In this document: positions 16,000 to 25,138 of the stretch, piece by piece | How positions within the stretch are numbered: the stretch's first letter is position 1 | Layout of the letters: every line of letters begins with the position of its first letter | Assembly (NCBI RefSeq): GCF_000350225.1 | Contig: NW_005178540.1 | Span: 8,788-33,925 of the forward strand | Reading direction: 5' to 3' | Source: Chondrus crispus | Lineage: Eukaryota; Rhodophyta; Florideophyceae; Gigartinales; Gigartinaceae | DNA length: 25,138 bases | Notes under the pieces: model-generated | Told to the model about the DNA's origin: nothing | Databases searched by the model: none | What the model saw: the letters and a program-made list of their open reading frames with translations, nothing else | Program-made: the position numbers and the translations under genes

Positions 16000-16674
16000 T
16001 TTTGCGTTTTCGTGGGAGAGGCGTCGGACAGCAGCGACGGCGTCGGTCACCTTTATAATAATATTAAAAACGTCAATAAATGTTGCAGATTTCAATTGTA
16101 TGTCGCCAATTTTTACAGCATACATCTACTTAACGGCGCGGGGGGGGAGAGAGAGGGGGACGCACACCGTCTTTCAGCCCACAAAAACTGTACGCATGTG
16201 ATTTGGGACGCACCGTATATTTTCATAATCAATTTGAATCCAACACGTCACCCGCCGCCTGGAAACAAGATAACGACGTTGTGCTCTGTAGAGCATGACG
16301 TCATTGTTACTAGAGAAAGTTTTGGAATAATAAAAATAATGGCAACATTATAATAGTATATATGAAAAAAATTTCAAAATATTACACAAAGAAAGGCTGT
16401 ACGATTTTCATTAAGGACATATATTTTCATCACCAATTCGAACATTACACGTCATCCCGCATTATAGAAACATGATTACTACGTCATGTTCATTCATTTA
16501 CTGAACGCGGTTGTGCAGTCGTACTGCGTACTGCTGATGCTTTAAAATTTATTATTAAGGGATAAGCCACCGCCCTCAACGGACAATTAAAAAATTAAAA
16601 AAACCAGTTGGCATAAACTAGGCGCACTGCAAACAGAATACAAATCCTATTGTGGCGCCAATATGCCTATGCCC
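16000..16674. other. AT-rich right arm of copy 1, diverged 209-bp repeat
   Basis: No gene recognised. Two related blocks start at CTGTACG (16188 and 16397) and share TATATTTTCAT, CACGTCA and ACGTCAT landmarks about 209 bases apart, suggesting an old tandem duplication. A small stem GCAGT-CGT-ACTGC lies near 16513. All recur in copy 2. Confidence 0.5.
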
Positions 16675-17675
16675 TTGCGTACTATTGGAAGGACTGGTTC
16701 ATGCAGGAATTAAAAAAACAGAACCATCCCACACATACCAGCTGATATGAGTGAATGTATTAAATTATCATACTAAATGTAAGAATCACAACAATTTCAC
16801 TTCTTTTAACTTGACGATGTTACGGTGGAGGAGTGTAGTTACAATTATAGAACTTTACCACAAATTGTCTTGTATGAACAGATAACATCCCCCATTTATG
16901 TGAAAGGTGTATCATGTTTGGTCAACATTCGTGTAGGGGTTGAAGGAAGGGAAAATGTTCACACGGTACATACCAGTACCCTGTAACGGGAACTCAACTG
17001 CGAAGATGTATCTCTACCACAGCTGCAGTAGGGTAAAAGGTCGCAAAGAAAGAACTTCCATGATGCCCCTTAATACGTGTAAAACACTCTCAAGTATAGT
17101 AAGAAATGCATGAATTGCAGCAAGATGATACCATCCCACTAAAACCATCACACATGTTTTGACAATATGCAACGTACGATATCATGCAGAGGGATACTTT
17201 CTACAGCAATAAGGTACAACCACCCACCCCAAGCACTTGTAAGCTGCCAAAATGCAGAGTCACGTCCATTGACAGAGCCTGCAAGGAGTAAAACAGACCC
17301 TATACCCATGGGTTGGACGGATGGGAGGTTAGGCGTCGAAATTGGCATCGCTATTGAAGATTCCTGGGATGGAAGGCCTACTGGCTCCATAAAATATCTG
17401 CAAAAATTATATCAAAGCACGGGCCAAAACACTCCCCACGCTCCGTGGCGGATGGAAGTCCCGAATCTCGGACGGAAGGCCTATTCGTCGGATGGAAGGT
17501 TTCATCGCTGGTTTCATCCGTGTCGCAGCCCTCGTTATGATCAATCTTGACATGGCACTCACCTGTTGGCTACTTTGAATCCCACTCTTCCTGCCTTTCA
17601 GGTTTGAATGCCCTTTTTCCCGCCTTAAACTGTATTCACTGGCTCTCTCTCTTTTGACTGCTGCTTTCCATCTAA
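16675..17675. other. Spacer between the duplicated segments
   Basis: Single-copy within this window, AT-rich on the left. No gene recognised; a plus-strand frame (17167-17550) and a minus-strand frame (17407-17748) have no family features. GCCAAAACACTCCCCACGCT (about 17423) loosely resembles the hairpin region at 15535-15570. Confidence 0.4.
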
Positions 17676-17755
17676 GACACCCATCCATTGGCCATTCCCT
17701 CTGGAGACACCCATCCATTGGCCATTCTCTCTTGGGACACCCGTCCATTGGCTAC
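17676..17755 (+). repeat. 30-bp tandem repeat, 2.7 units
   Basis: GACACCCATCCATTGG starts at 17676, 17706 and (with one change) 17736, an exact 30-bp period. The array ends just before the left edge of copy 2 (17775). The repeated peptide in the minus-strand frame here results from the 30-base period. Confidence 0.9.
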
Positions 17756-18652
17756 AGAACTCGTACAACTATCACCGGCCAGTTGGGAGACTGCGTGTCA
17801 AATGTAGAGTGGAATTATGGGAGTTGCGAATGCCAACAGCGGCGGCAAGTCTGGTCGGACCATCACAGATCCACTGACCGGATGCTACCGCTTCAATAGT
17901 TTTGTACGAGGGTAGAAACATGTCTGTTTTTGCGAATGTGGCAGGGATTCTGAATATACTTGTAGGGGAGAGCGCGAGGAGGATGGCTTTGCGAATACCG
18001 CCGGCATGCAACACCCGTAATTAGCGGGAAGAGTTGCCCTTGCTCACGCTCATTAATGGCCCGCCGTCCACGTCCATCTCTACAATCCCCACTGCGCCCC
18101 TCTCAAGCTGCCCCCGAACGGCACGTTGCTCCGACGTGCATCCGAGCTGCCCCTGCTCTCCAAAATTGATAGCAACAAATCAATGGCGACCTGAAAGCAT
18201 CCCTGACCTGCATCACGGCGAGCTCGGCGGCGAGCTCCAGCGGGCACGTAGAAATCGGAAAGCAGGCGGCTGTGGCCCGGAGAGCATTCCCCGCTTGCTC
18301 CCCGACTGCACGGGGACAACGAGGCAATGGGTGTAGTGCAGAAACGCGCGAGGCGCGACCACCATCCGCAGTCAACTGGAGGGTCACGCACGGATAGGCC
18401 AATGTGTACAATGAAGCGGACACGCGCGGGAGTTTGAAGGTAAAGCGGTAGGCAAGCGGTGAAGGTGGAACGGCGCGGCTCTGGGAAGGTGTATGCAGAA
18501 CTGGCCCGTGCTCATACAATCTGCCTCTCACGGGGAACAGTCCCTCGCTCACCCCCTCATCCCCCCAACCGAGTGAATTATATGGTAACGAACCGCTCTG
18601 CGCCTTAGCGAACCCCTTTCCCCCACCCACACCGTCGTCCATAGCCCCGCTC

Positions 18653-18660
18653 TTTATAAA
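18653..18660 (+). promoter_or_regulatory. TATA box of the GATA pseudogene
   Basis: TTTATAAA and its surroundings are kept from copy 1, 127 bases before the former ATG (18780). The promoter of the pseudogene may therefore still fire. Confidence 0.5.
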
Positions 18661-18779
18661 CAGCCAACCCCGCCGTACTAGCTTTCGTTCCTCTCCCCTC
18701 CTCACCCCTCATCCCGACGCTCATCATGTCATCTTGACTCCTTTTTTTTTTCGTTCTACGATACCACCAACTCTCCAAC

Positions 18780-19701
18780 ATGTGACCAACAACCGAATCA
18801 AAACACACCGGCGCTTCAGGAGCAGCCGGCCCGAGTCTCGCAGGCTGCTGGGCGTGTACACTACTTCATTAAGGAGGATCAATGCGCGACAGTGGAGCAG
18901 ACTGCGTATGGCATAGCGCAGCACCAGCCTCCCGCGCATTGAGAAGCACAGTACCAGCCTCCATATGGTTCCCCGGAAGAGCAATCTTCAGCCTCGGACA
19001 CTTCATATGAAACTTACGCTGTCAAGGATCACAGCATCCCGGTAGAGTATTTGCCGGTCACCGCGCAGCACCAGGAGCGGGTATATGGGGAGGCAATACA
19101 AGAGGAGCTCGCCGCAGCGGTCGGCTGGGAAGCCCAGAACAAATGCGTCCCTTGGCCGGTGGCAGGAGGCTACGCTCCCGATGGCCACATCACTGAAGGC
19201 GAGGGTGGAAGCCTACAGGGCAACGAAAATGGAGTATCACATCTATTTGGATCGATGACGTTGCACGCGAATGTGATGAGGACGCAGGAGATGCAGGGTG
19301 AGCATGAGGGCACGCTGGGCGATAGATATGAAGACCAAGTGTGTTCACCAGCACTCCCATTGTCGATGAGCACGGAGAGCGACGAAGTGCTGGCGGCAAT
19401 CGCTTGCGGGATGGAGGGTGCTTCGCACATGACGGATGCGCCATCTCTCCTACCGTCGGCGTCGGAGCCGATGGCAGCGGGGTTGCAGCGGTGTCTACAG
19501 AGCATCGCTGGACGAATTGCATCACAGGAACTGATGCTGCACCGCCTGAACGAGGTGCAGTTTCAACTACTCGCCGACGGGAACATTGGAGATGCGGTGT
19601 CACAGGCGCGCCGGGAGATTGCGGGGCTGAGGGACTACGGTCGTGATACGATAGAAGTGATGAGGGGGTTTGCTACAGCTCTGCTTGGCGGAAGGGAGTG
19701 A
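18780..19701 (+). pseudogene. GATA-factor pseudogene lacking the zinc finger
   Basis: The duplicate of 13523-14941 keeps the ATG and one further base, then jumps to the equivalent of 14024. The 497-bp deletion removes codons 2-167, including all four finger cysteines and the basic tail, and shifts the frame so that ATG is followed at once by TGA. A second lesion changes the Trp codon of PAHWEAQ to TGA near 18942. The remaining 918 bp align to copy 1 without indels. An open frame for the C-terminal 216 residues persists (from about 19051), but its first ATG is only near 19255. If translated, the product would have the C-terminal helical region without DNA binding; I regard it as a pseudogene. 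Confidence 0.85.
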
Positions 19702-19897
19702 GACGTGGGACCAAAGTTGGAGGAAAAGGCTTTAGTTGTAAGTAATGCGTGCTCATCGTGTGTTTGTCGTTCAGTAAATTTTTTTTGCGTGTTTCAAAGT
19801 GTGCGAAACGGGTGGTGTCGGTAGAGTTTGAAGCGAGAGTGCAGATGCGGCCGTCGCCGCGCTACAGTACGAGCGAGATGGAAGGGTTCGACCTGAA

Positions 19898-19919
19898 CAG
19901 GTGGCGTTCACGCCACCTG
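19898..19919. repeat. Perfect 10-bp-arm hairpin (copy 2)
   Basis: Identical to the hairpin at 15138-15159, at the same distance after the pseudogene stop. Confidence 0.8.
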
Positions 19920-19982
19920 CATAGAGCATCGCGAATGGGACATGGGCAACCTATCATTCGTAAGGCATGTGTGCGGGCAGCG

Positions 19983-20098
19983 AGCGGGACGCTGTATCGA
20001 GGGACGAGGGAGAAAGGAAAGGGTGGAAGAGGGACGGACGAGCGGGACGCTGTATCGAGGGACGAGGGAGAAAGGAAAGGGTGGAAGAGGGACGGACG
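19983..20098 (+). repeat. 58-bp tandem duplication (copy 2)
   Basis: Counterpart of 15223-15338, with no difference that I can see. Confidence 0.9.
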
Positions 20099-20507
20099 TG
20101 GGAGAAGAGTGTCTGAAGAGTGTCACGGGCACCTCATTGGCATGTTGGCTTGAATGTTTGAAGGTCATTGCAAGAGCGGATGCGAGATTTCAACGTCACA
20201 GGAGTGATGGAAAAACTTGGACAAAGACGAGAAGAACGATAGAACGATACTGGTACAGTTGCATACATATCATATATACATACCGATCATAAGGCCAAAA
20301 GCCTCCCAGTGCTCCGTGGGGGAGGTTTCGACGGCTAGGTACAAAAAATCGCTGACGCGTCTCTCATCTTGTCAGACTTCGAATAATTGAACAACTGAAG
20401 GGGGGTTGCCCTACATTTTGGAGAACGCCAAAATAGCTCGGATATGCAAATTATTTGAAAACAACCGTATGGGGGAGGTGGGGGGGCGCAGCGGCCGCGA
20501 GGAAGGG

Positions 20508-20757
20508 CGCGGCTCTACAGCGCTGGGAGGGGCCAGCTGTGGACGCGGAGTCGTGCGGTGTGACGCGCGCGTGTCGACGGCGCGAGCGCGTGCCATAGAC
20601 TCACGATGCAGCGGGCGTCACGGGGTGGGGCGCGACTCTACAGCGCTGGGAGGGGCCGGCTGTGGACGCGGAGTCGTGCGGTGTGACGCGCACGTGTTGA
20701 CAGCACGAGCGCGAGTCATAGGCTCACGGCGCAACGGGCGTCACGGGGTGGGGCGCG
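20508..20757 (+). repeat. 123-bp tandem duplication (copy 2)
   Basis: Counterpart of 15748-15997. Single-base changes such as GACGCCCGCG to GACGCGCGCG separate it from copy 1. Confidence 0.88.
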
Positions 20758-21432
20758 AATTTTGCGTTTTCGTGGGAGAGGCGTCGGACAGCAGCGACGG
20801 CGTCGGTCACCTTTATAATAATATTAAAAACGTCAATAAATGTTGCAGATTTCAATTGTATGTCGCCAATTTTTACAGCATACATCTACTTTACGGCGCG
20901 GGGGGGGGAGAGGGGGACGCACACCGTCTTTCAGCCCACAAAAACTGTACGCATGTGATTTGGGACGCACCGTATATTTTCATAATCAATTTGAATCCAA
21001 CACGTCACCCGCCGCCTGGAAACAAGATGACGACGTTGTGCTCTGTAGAGCATGACGTCATTGCTACTAGAGAAAGTTTTGGAATAATAAAAATAATGGC
21101 AACATTATAATAGTATATATGAAATATTTTTTCAAAATATTACACAAAGAAAGGCTGTACGATTTTCATTAAGGACATATATTTTCATCACCAATTCGAA
21201 CATTACACGTCATCCCGCATTATAAAAACATGATTACTACGTCATGTTCATTCATTTACTGAACGCGGTTGTGCAGTCGTACTGCGTACTGCTGATGCTT
21301 TAAAATTTATTATTAAGGGATAAGCCACCGCCCTCAACGGACAATTAAAAAATTAAAAAAACTAGTTGGCATAAACTAGGCGCACTGCAAACAGAATACA
21401 AATCCTATTGTGGCGCCAATATGCCTATACCC

Positions 21433-21949
21433 ATGTCCGAACAGACGCGCGTTCAGGTGGGCTGAAATTAAGCGCAAATTTACTTCGGTCTGACGGAGTG
21501 CGCATTGGCTAGAAAAAAATCTGGAAAAATTTCAATGCGCACAGGGCCAAATTTGATTATTTTATCATACCGGATGGACGTCGAAAATTGCCGACATGCA
21601 TCCGACCCCAACCGTTGGCCGGAAGGACGTCATCCTCGCTGTCATGTCGCGTCATTGATCCCGTTCGTCGCTGTCACGATATCATTCGCGGTTCCCCTAT
21701 TCAGGCCCCTGAATCCCGACGCGCATCTACTGGCTGGCGCTCCTTGTAACGCGCGTCTATTGGTTCACTACTGATCTCACTTACTCTGTCCGTTCCACTC
21801 CTTCCCCCGCCCTGAATGACCACATACTGTATGAGACAATCTCATCCGCACGTTCTCTGGAACCACACCGCTCCCCTTCCGTACTCCTGTTGCCCCTCCT
21901 CCAACGCGCCCGCCCTCTTACGACTATCCCTGTCCGTTTAGGGAATTAG
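21433..21949. other. Intergenic stretch, nothing recognised
   Basis: An 89-codon plus-strand frame (21505-21774) has no recognised features. The stretch links the right edge of copy 2 to the second minisatellite. Confidence 0.4.
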
Positions 21950-22069
21950 GGGGAAGAGGACGTATATACTATAGATTAGGGCATTAGGTGGTTAGGGGTG
22001 GTTAGGAGGGTTAGGAGGGTTAGGGGTGGTGAGGAGTGGTTAGGAGATTAGGAGGGTTAGTAGGTTAGG
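21950..22069 (+). repeat. Degenerate TTAGG/TTAGGG-like tract
   Basis: Repeated ATTAGGG, GTTAGGGG and GGTTAGGAG motifs at irregular spacing of 8-12 bases. The core resembles the TTAGGG telomere repeat but is too irregular to be a working telomere. It runs straight into the octamer array that follows. Confidence 0.8.
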
Positions 22070-22270
22070 TGCTTAGGTGCTTGGGTGGATTAGGGGGTTA
22101 TGTGATTATGTGCTTATGTGCTTAGGTGATTAGGTGATTATGTGATTATGTGCTGAGGAGACTACGTGCTTACGTTGTTACGTGATTACGTGATTATGTG
22201 ATTACGTGCTTACGTGATTACGTGCTTACATGCTTAGGTGCTGAAGTGCTTACGTGCTTACGTGTTTAGG
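22070..22270 (+). repeat. Second octanucleotide minisatellite, about 25 units
   Basis: Consensus TGMTTAYG (units TGCTTAGG, TGATTATG, TGATTACG, TGCTTACG). The 8-base phase holds over nearly all of the array, with one extra base near its left end. Unit length equals that of the 6124-6379 array, though the sequences differ. Confidence 0.88.
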
Positions 22271-22500
22271 TAGGGATGATGTACTTAGGTTAACTTTTGT
22301 GTACTTATGGACTTAGGATGCTTCGGTACTTAGGTGAGGGGGTGGGCTTAGGCTGGTAGGCTTAGGTTGGGAGGTGGGCTTAGGTTATGGTTGTGGGCTG
22401 AGGGTTGTGGGCTTAGGTTGGGAGGTGGGCTTAGGTTGTTGTTGCTGGGCTTAGGCTGGTGGGCTTAGGTTGTACGAATGGGCTTAGGCTACGGGGATGG
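22271..22500 (+). repeat. GGGCTTAGG-headed minisatellite
   Basis: After a transition zone (to about 22340), GGGCTTAGG recurs every 15-20 bases, often followed by TTGGGAGGT or CTGGT. It directly follows the octamer array, just as GGGTTTA units follow the first one. Confidence 0.85.
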
Positions 22501-22919
22501 CGACAATAAATACCTATGGGGACGGCGGTGAAATCCAATCCAGTGTAAGCAGTGCAGTTTGTGGTCCCAGTGTCCCAGTTGTCCGAGTTAGTGGCTGACA
22601 GTGTCTGTGGTTGCGAGTTCGATTCTAAGTCCGGTCCGAGTCCGATTGTGGGGGCCCTGTAAGGAGCAAGTTGACTGACTGAAGCGGGGAGTGTGCCACG
22701 TAACGACGGTGTGGTTTAGAGTAAGCTTTCTTTCTGTAAGTTGCGCAGATGTTGTTTTGTCATAAGTTTCTGACGGCGTTACGAGATTAATTTACTAATT
22801 TCTACTGTATGATCAACTGGAAACAGCGCTTGATGCGCAATTTACACCATTGCGGAAAGGGTGAAAACAAACCTGTACGGTGTGGGGTGTACTGCAATCA
22901 GCTCTTCCGCTTCAATACT
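22501..22919. other. Intergenic stretch, nothing recognised
   Basis: No convincing gene. A B-box-like GAGTTCGATTC near 22617 lacks the paired arms of a tRNA. Confidence 0.4.
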
Positions 22920-23210
22920 CAATTTCTTCTTTTTTTATTTTTTATTTTTTATTGTCACCCACCCACCCGCCGCTGCCGCCCCCGCCCGCTGTCCGCACAT
23001 CACCCCGCACCCCACCGTCCCGTCCCGTCCCGCCTCACCGCGCCGCGCCCCCCGCCCCACCCCGCCCCCCCCGCCCCCGTCATCGTCGTCGTCGTCGCAT
23101 CGCCGTTGCCGTCGTTGCCCGTTCTCCTCATCGCTCGCTCGCCCTTCGCCTTCGCCCGCCCGCCCGCTCGCCCGCCCACCCGCCCGCCCGCGCCAGACGT
23201 CAGGCGATCG
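22920..23210. repeat. C-rich low-complexity tract
   Basis: After a T-rich run (22922-22952) come CCCACCCACCCGCC, CGTCCCGTCCCGTCC, GTCGTCGTCGTCG and CGCCCGCCCGCC runs. Four frames are open across it with Pro/Arg- or Gly/Asp-rich translations, as expected for such composition. The minus strand could form G-quadruplexes. Confidence 0.85.
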
Positions 23211-23276
23211 AAACCAGTAATCGCGCAACCAGACTCCACAGTTGCCACTTCACTGTCCGCGAGAGAGGGCAAGTAG

Positions 23277-23936
23277 AAGCATGCAATTTTACTCGAGATA
23301 CACAAAGAACAACTCGTCAAGCATGTCCCCATCCCACTGTACACAGTGCGAAATCTCCACGTTGAAGATATTATTCTTTCGGCACAGTCAGGGTTGTCCC
23401 AGACAGATCCGGAGGGGCTGAACAAATTTTTGGAGGATACTGTCAACGACATCATCGAGAGACAGCAGGCTTTCTTTGATCGGGTCGTAGCGATCTTTCG
23501 AGGTTGTCGTGGCGCTCCCAAAGACGTGGTGGTCCATGGAGTGCGGTATCCCCCACGTTCTTTCTATACTGAAAAACTTTGCTCCATAGTCCGGCAACCA
23601 CTCATCATACTGCGAGTAGAAACAACCGGCAAATGGCAACTGCCCAATCCCACAACATTTGGTCAGACTTACATTGGTCGAGTAGCATCACCGGGAGATA
23701 TGCTACAGTGTTACAGAAGCGAGAAGGAGAAGAAACTGAGAAGACAAAATGCAAAGGCCCCATTCCAGAGGAAGGCATCTGCGATGGCGAGCCAAGACGA
23801 GGAGGGCCTTCCTCGCAGTCGTCGCCGCGGCGCAGAAATTGTCATCGTGATAAGTGATGAAGAGGGAAACACGCCCTCTTCCGTGGGCCTGAGCGAAGCT
23901 TTCTGTAGAAAGCCTTCGCCTGGAACAGCTGAATGA
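23277..23936 (+). CDS. Unrecognised ORF, probable exon of a hypothetical gene
   Basis: An open frame of about 219 codons after a TAG at 23274. No ATG opens it; the first in-frame Met codons come late, so it may be the last exon of a gene whose earlier exons I cannot place. The translation is of mixed, protein-like composition: a helical part (LNKFLEDTVNDIIERQQAFF), a middle with VRYPPRSF, then a Lys/Arg-rich stretch (YRSEKEKKLRRQ) and an acidic patch IVISDEEGNTPSS. No family is recognised. The 3' third (from 23684) belongs to the 811-bp duplication and is repeated at 24495-24747. After the stop, a different frame (LRLEQLNDNQIEIIKQ, about 23908-24012) is also protein-like, so a frameshift or unrecognised splice is possible. 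Confidence 0.4.
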   Translation, partial: KHAILLEIHKEQLVKHVPIPLYTVRNLHVEDIILSAQSGLSQTDPEGLNKFLEDTVNDIIERQQAFFDRVVAIFRGCRGAPKDVVVHGVRYPPRSFYTEKLCSIVRQPLIILRVETTGKWQLPNPTTFGQTYIGRVASPGDMLQCYRSEKEKKLRRQNAKAPFQRKASAMASQDEEGLPRSRRRGAEIVIVISDEEGNTPSSVGLSEAFCRKPSPGTAE

Positions 23937-24270
23937 CAACCAGATCGAGATTATCAAGCAACCCATCAAGCGACTGCTCGTCGCGTGTTTGGCCGACTTT
24001 TTTTGCTCGTAGAGACGACGACGACGCCGCTGCAGCACTTTCATTTCTGTCTGTCAGTCTGTCTCAGTTTTCAGTCAATTTTTTACGCTGTCTTGCAGAA
24101 CCGAGTTCTGAAAAGGACGAGGAAGGCGAAGGCGCACACGTTGTGGGAAATTCCCATGTCCAGTAGGACGGAAACAGCGGAGCAGAATGCGTAGCAAGTC
24201 ATTTGAGAAACTGTTCTACACTACTGTACGAAACTGAGGACAACATATGTGTTGCGTGTCATGAACGGCA

Positions 24271-24747
24271 TTGTATTGTACACGATGCCAATCACAGGCT
24301 TGCGGTATTTCGGGTACTGTTCCCGCATGTCTATATAACAAGCGAAGCCAAAGCCCTAGTAGACCTAAAACCTTACGACGATTACTTTATTTCCAGCTCA
24401 CCATCCAACCTACCTCGTTGTCCGCGCTGGCGAGCTGCACACACCGTTCGTGTGCAGTATTTTTTTGGGGAATGCTACGCGAAAACCCCGGAGAAGCATC
24501 ACCGGGAGATATGCTACAGTGTTACAGAAGCGAGAAGGAGAAGAAACTGAGAAGACAAAATACAAAGGCCCCATTCCAGAGGAAGGCATCTGCGATGGCG
24601 AGCCAAGACGAGGAGGGCCGTCCTCGCAGTCGTCGCCGCCGCGCAGAAATTTTCATCGTGATAAGTGATGAAGAGGAAAACACGCCCTCTTCCGTGGGCC
24701 TGAGCGAAGCTTTCTGTAGAAAGCCTTCGCCTGGAACAGCTGAATGA
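24271..24747 (+). pseudogene. Duplicate of the 3' end of the 23277-23936 ORF
   Basis: From 24495 the frame repeats the last 84 residues of the upstream ORF (ASPGDMLQ to GTAE) with five changes that I can see. The part before 24495 is unrelated sequence that happens to be open. It is probably a non-functional partial copy, unless used as an alternative last exon. Confidence 0.5.
24435..24457. repeat. 8-bp-arm hairpin
   Basis: CTGCACAC and GTGTGCAG pair perfectly around ACCGTTC. It lies about 40 bases before the junction of the 811-bp duplication. Confidence 0.7.
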
Positions 24748-25138
24748 CAACCAGATCGAGATTATCAAGCAACCCATCAAGCGACTGCTCGTCGCGTGTT
24801 TGGCCGACTTTTTTTGCTCGTAGAGACGACGACGACGCCGCTGCAGCACTTTCATTTCTGTCTGTCTCACTCAGTTTTCAGTCAATTTTTTACGCTGTCT
24901 TGCAGAACCGAGTTCTGAAAAGGAGGAGGGAGGCGAAGGCGCACACGTTGTGGGAAATTCTCATGTCCAGTAGGACGAAAACAGCGGAGCAGAATGCGTA
25001 GCAAGTCATTTGAGAAACCGTTCTACACTACTGTACGAAACTGAGGACAACATATGTGTTGCGTGTCATGAACGGCATTGTATTGTACACGATGCCAATC
25101 ACAGGCTTGCGGTATTTCCGGTACTGTTTCCGGATTCT

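Larger units (their letters stand above)
10900..16674 (+). repeat. Segmental duplication, copy 1 (full length)
   Basis: Sequence matching 17775-21432 in direct orientation. The left edge is at CCGGCCAGTTGGG (10900 and 17775) and the right edge after ATATGCCTAT (ending about 16674 and 21432). Three blocks match: 10900-10993, 12611-13526 and 14024-16674. The segments between them, 10994-12610 and 13527-14023, are absent from copy 2. Copy 1 holds the intact GATA-type gene, so it looks like the ancestral arrangement. Confidence 0.95.
17775..21432 (+). repeat. Segmental duplication, copy 2 (internally deleted)
   Basis: Direct repeat of 10900-16674 lacking two internal segments. The first junction, at 17868/17869, joins CCATCACAG to ATCCACTGACC; in copy 1 these flank 10994-12610, and CAG is present at both breakpoints. 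The second, at 18783/18784, removes 497 bp inside the GATA gene. Divergence is uneven: roughly 2% upstream of the gene, none seen over about 1.2 kb from the C-terminal coding part into the 3' flank, then scattered changes again. Confidence 0.95.
23684..25138 (+). repeat. 811-bp tandem duplication, second copy cut by window end
   Basis: AGCATCACCGGGAGATATGC starts at 23684 and again at 24495, giving an 811-bp direct unit. The copies align to about 24331 and 25138, with roughly ten substitutions and one 4-base length change in a CTGT/CTCA run. Copy 1 also contains 24332-24494, not yet reached in copy 2. Confidence 0.92.

Noticed and set aside
17407..17748. Minus-strand frame with REWPMDGCL repeats
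   Set aside because: The 30-bp tandem repeat is ten codons long, so the repeated peptide is automatic.
21950..22500. True telomere or subtelomere end
   Set aside because: The TTAGG-like units are degenerate and irregular, and gene-like sequence continues on both sides.
22580..22660. Possible tRNA or tRNA-derived element (GAGTTCGATTC B-box-like)
   Set aside because: The bases around the loop do not pair as a T arm, and no acceptor or anticodon stem could be built.
22809..23365. Overlapping open frames rich in Pro/Arg on the plus strand and Gly/Asp on the minus strand
   Set aside because: C-rich low-complexity DNA lacks stops in most frames; no domain or codon bias supports coding.

Overview
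This is a eukaryotic nuclear window, probably from a red alga of the Chondrus/Gracilaria type. That guess rests on long intron-poor ORFs, AATAAA and TATA signals, a GATA zinc-finger gene, and transposon ORFs lying among long degenerate minisatellites. It is an inference from style; no rRNA, tRNA or other species marker is visible. Nothing looks bacterial: there are no operons, Shine-Dalgarno sites or CRISPR arrays.

Layout. (1) 1-3472: an uninterrupted transposase ORF of the CACTA/EnSpm (Tnp2/Plavaka-like) kind. (2) 3807-4459: a 326-bp unit repeated twice, running into a GC-rich, Arg/Pro-rich ORF (4413-5150) that ends just before an AATAAA. (3) 5560-6600: a CCAACCA/TGGTTGG inverted-repeat cluster, then an array of 32 octamers without an indel, abutting a 17-bp GGGTTTA array. 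(4) 7338-10471: a large tyrosine-recombinase (Crypton-like) gene whose last segment, carrying the nucleophilic tyrosine, lies in the -1 frame. (5) 10607-12610: sparse signals, including possible small exons and a G-run tract. (6) 10900-16674 and 17775-21432: a segmental duplication in direct orientation. Copy 1 carries an intact GATA-type transcription factor gene (13523-14941) with a TATA box. Copy 2 has lost 1617 bp upstream at a CAG microhomology, and also 497 bp that removes the zinc finger, leaving a pseudogene with intact promoter and 3' flank. (7) 21950-22500: a second compound minisatellite, with TTAGG-like, octamer and GGGCTTAGG parts in a layout that parallels the first. (8) 22920-23210: C-rich low complexity. 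(9) 23277-25138: an unrecognised ORF whose 3' end belongs to an 811-bp tandem duplication cut by the window end.

The window reads as a transposon- and duplication-rich compartment. The two recombinase/transposase genes are mobile-element genes; the GATA gene is the only clear host-type regulator. I see no pathway linking the genes. The strongest points are the frame-split recombinase, the finger-deleted GATA copy with a patchwork divergence pattern, and the two minisatellites of matching architecture.
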